NCBI GenBank assembly: GCA_944386295.1
Contig: CALXAO010000011.1
Coordinates: forward strand, 1 to 37,571
Source: an uncultured Clostridia bacterium
GTDB taxonomy: Bacteria > Bacillota > Clostridia > Oscillospirales > UBA644
Direction of reading: 5' to 3'
Length of the DNA stretch: 37,571 nucleotides
Positions within the stretch are counted from its first letter, which is position 1, and every line of letters begins with the position of its first letter. The position numbers and the translations under genes were made by a program. The notes beneath the pieces are model-generated. The model was not told where the DNA came from, did no database searches, and saw nothing but the letters and a program-made list of their open reading frames with translations. Below are positions 32,477 to 37,571 of this stretch, in pieces.

Positions 32477-33193
32477 ATGATTATTACAACATTTCGACGA
32501 AGGGAAAAAAAATTCCTGCTCAACCGGGAGCAAACCAAATTTCTCATGCAGGGCATTGTCCCTTACACCGAACCGGATTCTTATAGCCGTTCCGAAAATG
32601 GATATCGAATTTGCAGCCTGTATTTTGATACCCCGGATAACTGGATTATTCAACGAAGCTTGCAAAAACCGCCCTACAAAGAAAAGCTTCGGCTACGAAG
32701 TTATGGAACAGCAAACGAACACACCCCTGTATTCTTTGAACTAAAAAAAAAGTTCAAGGGAGAGGGAGTTAAACGTCGGGTGGTACTGCCGCTGGGAGAG
32801 ATTCAGCGCTTCTGGACCACCGGACAACTGCCGGAAAATCTCAGTTACATGAACCGGCAGGTACTCAATGAAATTGAATATTTTCGGCAATTACACCCGA
32901 ACCTTAGTCCAGTGATTTACATCGGCTGCGACCGGCGGGCGTTTTTTGCAAAAAATAACCCGGAGCTACGCATCACCTTTGACCGGAATATTTTGACCCG
33001 CAGAGAAAAGGTCAACCTAACCGATGGGCACTTTGGGACGCCACTTTTGGAAGAAGGGCAACAGCTCATGGAAGTCAAAGTTTCCGACGCATTCCCTCTT
33101 TGGCTGGCAAATCTGCTCAGTCAGGCACAGGCCTATACCACCGGTTTCTCCAAATACGGCAAAGAATATGAAAGGATGATTTCCCATGTTTGA
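32477..33193 (+). CDS. VTC domain-containing protein (CYTH-like, polyphosphate polymerase type)
   Basis: This 238-residue protein has the basic tunnel-fold pattern of VTC/CYTH proteins: 'RREKKFLL' near the N-terminus, 'CSLYFDT' (46-52), 'KEKLRLRSYG' (68-77), 'VFFELKKKFKGEGVKRRV' (84-101), 'YDRRAF'-like 'CDRRAFF', 'RITFDRNI' and 'LMEVKVSDAFP' near the end. In eukaryotes the VTC4 domain makes polyphosphate from ATP, while bacterial members are mostly uncharacterised. It overlaps a DUF4956 membrane protein gene by 8 bp, a common bacterial pair. A polyphosphate or cell-surface role is inferred from the family only. Confidence 0.88.
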   Translation: MIITTFRRREKKFLLNREQTKFLMQGIVPYTEPDSYSRSENGYRICSLYFDTPDNWIIQRSLQKPPYKEKLRLRSYGTANEHTPVFFELKKKFKGEGVKRRVVLPLGEIQRFWTTGQLPENLSYMNRQVLNEIEYFRQLHPNLSPVIYIGCDRRAFFAKNNPELRITFDRNILTRREKVNLTDGHFGTPLLEEGQQLMEVKVSDAFPLWLANLLSQAQAYTTGFSKYGKEYERMISHV

Positions 33194-33872
33194 TAGAATT
33201 TTTACAACTCAAATCGGAACCACCCTTAATTTTACCTCTGCACTTATTATTATTTTTTCCGCTTTGGGACTTGGACTGCTTGTTAGCTTGGTTTACATTT
33301 TTGCCAATCGCAAATCAGGATATACGACAAATTATGTGATTACCCTGGCGCTCATGCCAGCTATTGTCGCTGTAATTATTCTTTTGGTAGGAAGCAATGT
33401 CGCAAGGGCACTAAGTCTGGCAGGAGTTTTTTCTCTGGTTCGCTATCGCAGTGAGCAGTCCAGCCCCAAGGATATTGCTTATACCTTTTTTGCAGTTGCC
33501 GCCGGGGTAGCCTGCGGTATCGGCTATATTGCGATAGGTCTTCTGTTCACAATAATTATCGGTGCGGCCGCCATTGTTCTGGAACGACTTCGCTTTGGCT
33601 CTCGGGCAGCCGATTGCGACCTTCGACTGAAAATTTCCGTGCCAGAAGATATGAATGTCAAGGGTGCATTTGATGACATTCTAACCGAAAACACCCGCAG
33701 TTTCCAGCTTCAGGAGGTACGCTCCTCCCAATTCGGAACATTATTTGAGTTGATTTACCGGCTTCATGTAACTCCGGACTTCGATCAAAAGGAATTCCTG
33801 GATAAGTTGCGCACCCGTAACGGAAACCTAAACATCTCTCTGACCTTGTATGGGGAACCCAAAAAGAAATAA
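33186..33872 (+). CDS. DUF4956 domain-containing membrane protein
   Basis: This 228-residue protein has four or so hydrophobic segments in residues 15-150 ('SALIIIFSALGLGLLVSLVYIF', 'ALMPAIVAVIILLVG', 'GVACGIGYIAIGLLFTIIIGAAAI' regions). The DUF4956-typical motif 'ALSLAGVFSLVRYRSEQSSPKDIAYTFFA' lies around residues 75-103, and a soluble ferredoxin-like C-terminal domain follows. It is always found next to VTC-domain proteins in many Firmicutes and is thought to be their membrane partner. Translation is coupled to the upstream gene. A terminator follows. Confidence 0.9.
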   Translation: MFDRIFTTQIGTTLNFTSALIIIFSALGLGLLVSLVYIFANRKSGYTTNYVITLALMPAIVAVIILLVGSNVARALSLAGVFSLVRYRSEQSSPKDIAYTFFAVAAGVACGIGYIAIGLLFTIIIGAAAIVLERLRFGSRAADCDLRLKISVPEDMNVKGAFDDILTENTRSFQLQEVRSSQFGTLFELIYRLHVTPDFDQKEFLDKLRTRNGNLNISLTLYGEPKKK

Positions 33873-33878
33873 AGTACA

Positions 33879-33909
33879 GCCGTTCGGCAACGCCGGACGG
33901 CATATTTTT
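33879..33909 (+). terminator. Terminator after the VTC/DUF4956 pair
   Basis: GCCGTTCGG (33879-33887) pairs with CCGGACGGC (33893-33901) with one wobble position, followed by ATATTTTTA. Confidence 0.8.
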
Positions 33910-33989
33910 ATGGGACACGAAAAAAATAGAATACAACAAGAATTTTTCGGGGAAATTTATACTCACGTAATATCATGGAGGAGATTCAA

Positions 33990-34865
33990 GTGCGAAATGA
34001 ACGTGAAATGTTGGATCTGATAATTGGCACAGCGGAAAAGGACGATAGAATCCGCGCTGCTTATATGAACGGTTCCAGAACAAACCCGAACGCAAAAAAG
34101 GATATTTTTCAGGACTATGATATTGTTTATGTTGTAAAAGAAAATAAACCGTTTTATGAAAATGAAGCATGGATTGATGTTTTTGGAGAAAGAATGTATA
34201 TGCAGTGCCCTGAAAAAGTAGACAAAAGTTTTGGGCTGGAGGTTGATTTTGACAAATGCTTCGGATGGCTGATACAGTTTAAAGACGGAAACAGACTTGA
34301 TTTGCATGTTATACCGGTCCAAGAATCAATTGTAATTGCAGATAAATTGTGTATTATTCTGCTTGATAAAGATCACATCTTGCCATCCATACCACCGCCC
34401 TCCGATAAGGATTATTGGATAAAAAGGCCAACGCAGGACGCATTTTCCGCTTGCTGCAACGAATTCTGGTGGTGCCTAAATAATGTAGCAAAAGGGTTAT
34501 GGCGGGAAGAAATTCTCTATGTGCAAAAGGAATATTATGAAGGAAGCCATGCTCAATTGGTTCAACTGTTAGACTGGAAAGCCGGTTACGATTACGGGTT
34601 TCACATATCCACCGGAAAAGCTTCCAAGGATTTGAAAAAGTATTTGCCGGAAAATCTATGGAATAAATTTTTAGAAACATATATTAATGGAAAATTAAAC
34701 GATGTTTGGAAAGCCGTATTTATTATGTGTGATTTATTCCACGATACAGCGTCTGAATTGGGAACACTTTTCGGATATCCCTATAATGCAGAAGAAGAAA
34801 ATGCAAGCGTTCAGTTCCTAAAACACGTATATACACTGCCCAAAGACGCCGCAGCAATTTTTTAA
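33990..34865 (+). CDS. Aminoglycoside 6-adenylyltransferase (ANT(6), AadE-like)
   Basis: This 291-residue protein matches ANT(6) streptomycin adenylyltransferases. It starts 'MRNEREMLDLIIG', has the nucleotidyltransferase motif 'AAYMNGSRTNPNA' (about 22-34) and 'DYDIVYVV' (about 41-48), then 'RLDLHVIP', and ends in the helical domain with 'KDLKKYLPENLW'. Key acidic positions are kept, so it could inactivate streptomycin. GTG 33990 is chosen because GGAGGAG (33977-33983) stands 6 bp before it and the family starts there; ATG 33975 overlaps that site. It is more AT-rich than its neighbours, is monocistronic between two hairpins and has no visible partner genes, so acquisition is possible. A housekeeping homologue is the alternative. 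Confidence 0.87.
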   Translation: MRNEREMLDLIIGTAEKDDRIRAAYMNGSRTNPNAKKDIFQDYDIVYVVKENKPFYENEAWIDVFGERMYMQCPEKVDKSFGLEVDFDKCFGWLIQFKDGNRLDLHVIPVQESIVIADKLCIILLDKDHILPSIPPPSDKDYWIKRPTQDAFSACCNEFWWCLNNVAKGLWREEILYVQKEYYEGSHAQLVQLLDWKAGYDYGFHISTGKASKDLKKYLPENLWNKFLETYINGKLNDVWKAVFIMCDLFHDTASELGTLFGYPYNAEEENASVQFLKHVYTLPKDAAAIF

Positions 34866-34904
34866 AATTATTCCTGCACAACAGCATATCCAAGCAACAT
34901 TTAT

Positions 34905-34960
34905 AATAATGAAGCGCCGAAGACCCACAAAAGTCTTCAGCGCTTCATTATTGTTTTTTT
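34905..34960 (+). terminator. Terminator of the aminoglycoside nucleotidyltransferase gene
   Basis: AATAATGAAGCGC (34905-34917) pairs with GCGCTTCATTATT (34940-34952), extended by GAAGAC/GTCTTC past one mismatch and followed by GTTTTTTT. It overlaps the last codons and stop of the convergent ECF gene. Confidence 0.88.
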
Positions 34961-35512
34961 TGCAAAAGCTTTTTGCAACAAGAGTACCGCAGGGACGGTC
35001 AACACCCCACCGATGAGTGCGGTAATCAGCTGAGGAGTAGCAAACATGGCAGAAAACTTTTCCATCTGAGGAGCTTTAATAATACCCGCATTTAGAAACA
35101 ATGGTAGAATTCCCTTGGACAATCCGAGCCACAAAAACAAAAATTTGGCAATGGCACCGATAACAATCCCAACAACACCCTGCACTGTTCCCCAAAGCGT
35201 GCGAACTGTAAAACCCCGATGCCCAATGGCCCAGGCAACTGTCACATAAATTAAATTGCCCACGGCAATAAAAGGAACAAGCTGAAGGAGTGCCGGTCCG
35301 ATTCCAAACAAAAATGCAAAAAAGGGAGATAACAGTGCAACCGTCAGGCCCGACCAAATTCCGCTTAGAAAAACCGCAAGCAAAAGGATCAGATTCACAC
35401 AAGAACCAGTTACCAATTGCCCCGCAGGGGCCGTAATACCCTGTAAAACCACTAAAAGCGCAATTAGAATCCCGGTACGCACAATCCATAAGATTCTTTG
35501 ATTTAATTTCAT
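34937..35512 (-). CDS. ECF transporter S component
   Basis: This 191-residue protein is almost wholly hydrophobic, with about six membrane segments, as in substrate-binding S components of energy-coupling factor importers. Examples are 'GILIALLVVLQGIT', 'GSCVNLILLLAVFLSGIWSGLTVALLSPFFAFLFG' region, and the last segment 'LITALIGGVLTVPAVLLLQKAF'. The vitamin or micronutrient carried cannot be told, and no riboswitch is seen in the 100-bp leader. The EcfA/A'/T energising genes are not in the window. Its C-terminal codons lie inside the convergent terminator. Confidence 0.82.
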   Translation of the reverse strand: MKLNQRILWIVRTGILIALLVVLQGITAPAGQLVTGSCVNLILLLAVFLSGIWSGLTVALLSPFFAFLFGIGPALLQLVPFIAVGNLIYVTVAWAIGHRGFTVRTLWGTVQGVVGIVIGAIAKFLFLWLGLSKGILPLFLNAGIIKAPQMEKFSAMFATPQLITALIGGVLTVPAVLLLQKAFAKKTIMKR

Positions 35513-35579
35513 TTCTTATTCATCCTTTCTTTTGTTTAGTATACCACAAAATTCCAAAAAAATATATTGCAAATGCAAC

Positions 35580-35603
35580 AAAAACCCGGAACACCGGGTT
35601 TTT
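35580..35603 (-). terminator. Terminator after the SGNH hydrolase gene
   Basis: Perfect arms AAAAACCCGG (35580-35589) and CCGGGTTTTT (35594-35603) around AACA give a T-run on both strands. Confidence 0.9.
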
Positions 35604-35612
35604 GTATTTCAT

Positions 35613-36338
35613 TTAAATTGCCTTTAACCGTACTACTGGTGGAACATAGTTCCGAAAAAACTCGCCAAAACACCTTTTAATTAAAGCATGCCCAGCTTTT
35701 GCCGGATGAATCCCGTCAATGCAGAATAGCTCGGAAAATTTCCTTTCCTCCAAAAAAGCGTGGCGTACATTGATATAAGCAGTCGCTGTTTCCCAGGCAA
35801 TCCGCTCCAGAATTCCGGCATACATTTCCTGGAACCGATAAATCCGGTTTGTATCGCCCAACCATTCCAGAATTGCAGCCCGGGATAGACCGGTCCGGGT
35901 AATCCAAGAAAGATACCGATCGGAATCTAGGGGCGTCATAGACATAATTACTGGAACAATTCCCTGGCTTTTGAGCGCACGGATCATTTTTCGCCACAGC
36001 TGCTCAAACAAAGACGGGGAGGTTACCGGGTCGTGAGACACCGCCGGAGCCTCGGAAATTTCCTTCCAATTGAAATTACAGTCATTTCCGCCATATTCCA
36101 GCACCACCACGTCGCAGTCCATGCCCTGTTCCAAGGCCCGCTCCAAAAGAAGACTGCCCCGCTGTACTGTACAGCCAAAGCGAGACTGATTTTCAATCTC
36201 ACCGCCAAATTCTTTCCGAAACAGAGCTACACTGTTTTCCGGTAGTGTCATGTACCGCCCCGCATCCTGATCCCAGGTAACGCCTCGCAGAATTGAATCT
36301 CCATAAATTTGAATTTTTTTATCCAATCTTTTTTCCAT
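35613..36338 (-). CDS. SGNH/GDSL-family hydrolase
   Basis: This protein of about 241 residues has the four SGNH blocks: 'YGDSILRG' (Ser nucleophile), a Gly in the 'RFGCTV' region, 'LEYGGNDCNFNW' (Asn) and 'CIDGIHPAKAGH' (Asp and His). It has no signal peptide, so it is likely a cytoplasmic esterase or deacetylase; the substrate is unknown. ATG 36338 is chosen because GGAG lies 9 bp upstream; two earlier starts exist at 36353 and 36356. It is driven by a fully consensus promoter at 36386-36414. Confidence 0.88.
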   Translation of the reverse strand: MEKRLDKKIQIYGDSILRGVTWDQDAGRYMTLPENSVALFRKEFGGEIENQSRFGCTVQRGSLLLERALEQGMDCDVVVLEYGGNDCNFNWKEISEAPAVSHDPVTSPSLFEQLWRKMIRALKSQGIVPVIMSMTPLDSDRYLSWITRTGLSRAAILEWLGDTNRIYRFQEMYAGILERIAWETATAYINVRHAFLEERKFSELFCIDGIHPAKAGHALIKRCFGEFFRNYVPPVVRLKAI

Positions 36339-36385
36339 AGTCACATTCTCCATCAAATGAATTGCTTTATCTAGTTTCTAAAACT

Positions 36386-36414
36386 ATTATAAAACATTTT
36401 AATCATCTTGTCAA
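36386..36414 (-). promoter_or_regulatory. Consensus promoter of the SGNH hydrolase gene
   Basis: On the minus strand TTGACA (36409-36414), 17 bp and TATAAT (36386-36391) match the sigma-A consensus at all positions. Confidence 0.9.
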
Positions 36415-36475
36415 GTAGAAATTCCAATTTCATTTTGACAGTTTTTTGATTTTTTTCTTTACACAGTCAGAACAG

Positions 36476-36504
36476 TTGCAAAATTTCTAAAAATGTGCTA
36501 TAAT
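36476..36504 (+). promoter_or_regulatory. Promoter of the DUF1836 gene
   Basis: TTGCAA (36476-36481) and TATAAT (36499-36504) are 17 bp apart with TGTGC before the -10. It is divergent from the SGNH hydrolase promoter, 62 bp away. Confidence 0.85.
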
Positions 36505-36585
36505 ATCAGTATCTCCGTTTTTATTCTTTTTACACAAATGAAACCGAAGAAAGGAACCCTTTTTTCTGCAAGGGTGGTAATTGGT

Positions 36586-37182
36586 ATGACTACGGATGTT
36601 TTACAGAAACTTAGCCAGCTTCGTGCCCTGTTGCAAAGCAGCCGGCTTCCTTTTTGGAAAGAATTGCCGGAAATTGACCTCTATATGGATCAGGTTATTG
36701 TTTTATCCGAAAAGTATTTGGGAGCATTTTTTCCGGAAGACACGAAAAAACCACTGACGCCGGCCATTGTAAACAACTATGTAAAAATGGGTGTTATTCC
36801 GTCGCCTAACAAAAAGCGTTACACCAGAGAACACCTAGCCCGGCTATTCATGCTCTGCATTCTCAAGCAGGTGCTATCGGTTTCAGCCTCCGGAGCACTG
36901 CTTGCCGACGAACTGAAAAGACGGCCGATTGATCAGGTGTATGACCGCTTCTGCGAAACCCAGGCAGCTCTCGCAGCACGCACACTGGATTTGACGGAAC
37001 AAGAACTGATGCATTGGGAAGAAGACGGCGGATCACCGGAAATGGCCATTGCCCTCAGAGCTAATTTGGAAAAAATGCTGGCGGAACGCCTTCTCCCTGT
37101 TCTCATGCCAACAGAACCGGAACCGTCCAAAAAGAAACGCAAAGAAACGAACGAGCTCACGGCTGAGGCTGAATCTCAATAA
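36586..37182 (+). CDS. DUF1836 domain-containing protein
   Basis: This 198-residue protein has the DUF1836 pattern, including a MerR-like winged-helix segment: 'LTPAIVNNYVKMGVIPSPNKKRYTREHLARLFMLCILKQVLS', about residues 62-103. A helical second half and a charged Lys/Glu-rich tail ('PEPSKKKRKETNEL') follow. The family is presumed to bind DNA, but target and signal are unknown. ATG 36586 has AAGGGTGG 9 bp upstream. An earlier ATG at 36493 lies just before the -10 hexamer (36499-36504) and is rejected. The last codons run into an integrase remnant on the opposite strand, so the tail may have been altered by that insertion. Confidence 0.85.
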   Translation: MTTDVLQKLSQLRALLQSSRLPFWKELPEIDLYMDQVIVLSEKYLGAFFPEDTKKPLTPAIVNNYVKMGVIPSPNKKRYTREHLARLFMLCILKQVLSVSASGALLADELKRRPIDQVYDRFCETQAALAARTLDLTEQELMHWEEDGGSPEMAIALRANLEKMLAERLLPVLMPTEPEPSKKKRKETNELTAEAESQ

Positions 37183-37571
37183 CATTCCCACTCACGGATA
37201 CCGCACCAGTAGAGCACTTCAAAGGCGTAAAAGGAAATGGGTTTGTCCATCATCACATCTGCAAATTTCAAATATTCTTCTTTCGTCCAAAAGAGCATTT
37301 CACGGTTTTTCTTTTTACCCATACTGCCTGACTTCTTGCAGGGATTTTCTTTTAGGTTGTAATACCTGACAGCGTGATTGAATATCGCTGATAGCTGATT
37401 GTGAATGGTTTTCAGATATACAGGCGAATACTGCTTTCCGTTCTCGTCTTTATGATTGATGAGTTCGTTTTGCCAAGTGATAATTTGCTGTGCGGTGATG
37501 TTACACATCTTCAGCTTCCCGAAGTAGGGAATGAGTTTTGTCTGAATAATATGCTCCTTCGTTGCCCAAGT
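37176..37571 (-). pseudogene. Tyrosine integrase fragment, truncated at the catalytic domain
   Basis: The minus-strand frame enters from the window edge ('TWATKEHIIQTKLIPYFGKLK') and contains the core-binding domain ('ITAQQIITWQNELI', 'YLKTIHNQLSAIFNHAVRYY') and the beginning of the catalytic domain up to 'YWCGIRE', which includes the first catalytic Arg. It then departs from the family ('WECY') and stops at 37176. The remaining catalytic residues (Lys, HxxR, Tyr) are missing. This resembles integrases of Tn916-type or phage elements. The break coincides with the 3' end of the DUF1836 gene. Confidence 0.85.

Noticed and set aside
1-37571. CRISPR array or phage structural genes
   Set aside because: No regularly spaced repeats, cas genes, or phage head or tail genes are visible; the only phage/ICE signals are the integrase and TnpV remnants.

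Overview
The window looks like a chromosomal segment of a Gram-positive, endospore-forming gut-type Clostridia, probably Oscillospirales-like (inferred from gene content; no taxonomic search was possible). Sporulation genes are present: dipicolinate synthase dpaA/dpaB and spoIIE. Shine-Dalgarno sites are strong, and several promoters match the sigma-A consensus. Housekeeping genes (argS, asd, dapA, rpmE, a tRNA-Val) are interspersed with accessory DNA.

Layout. 1-1051: an IS30-family element at the left edge. 1165-9599: a tightly overlapping seven-gene operon that resembles an undescribed peptide natural-product (RiPP-like) cluster. It encodes an HPr-kinase-like P-loop protein, a signal-peptidase-like domain fused to a PqqD-like domain, a radical SAM/SPASM enzyme, two ABC exporters (the first frameshifted), an ACP-FkbH (HAD) glyceryl-loading-type protein and a family-5 nucleotidyltransferase. 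No precursor peptide gene is visible. 9600-12650: an AT-rich, decayed accessory stretch with twin hairpins, a broken MATE exporter, two small genes (one Veg-like) and a TnpV transposon remnant, ending at the 3' end of tRNA-Val(CAC).

12796-19552: core genes. These are PAP2, L31, an ACT protein-dapA-asd operon and divergent argS followed by a solute-binding lipoprotein. 19744-21626: the 3' half of a tRNA-Met gene, then the UPF0237 ACT protein and UPF0210/DUF711 pair from a consensus promoter. 21608-27014: a secreted metzincin metalloprotease and a C-terminally anchored partner protein, partly duplicated in tandem. All four reading frames are damaged by an amber codon, frameshifts or truncation. 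Two XRE regulators follow.

28045-32350: sporulation block, with dpaAB behind a sigma-K-like promoter, an unknown membrane-anchored protein and spoIIE behind a Spo0A-box-like site. 32477-37571: a VTC/DUF4956 pair, an aadE-type aminoglycoside nucleotidyltransferase, an ECF S-component, an SGNH hydrolase, a DUF1836 regulator, and a broken tyrosine integrase at the right edge.

The most interesting system is the 1.2-9.6 kb operon. The kinase-like and nucleotidyltransferase pair recalls tailoring of some lasso peptides, but there is no lasso cyclase. Radical SAM/PqqD suggests peptide modification, ACP-FkbH suggests a three-carbon glyceryl unit, and the soluble Ser/His signal-peptidase-like domain could be a leader protease. 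The second notable system is the duplicated metzincin/anchored-protein module.
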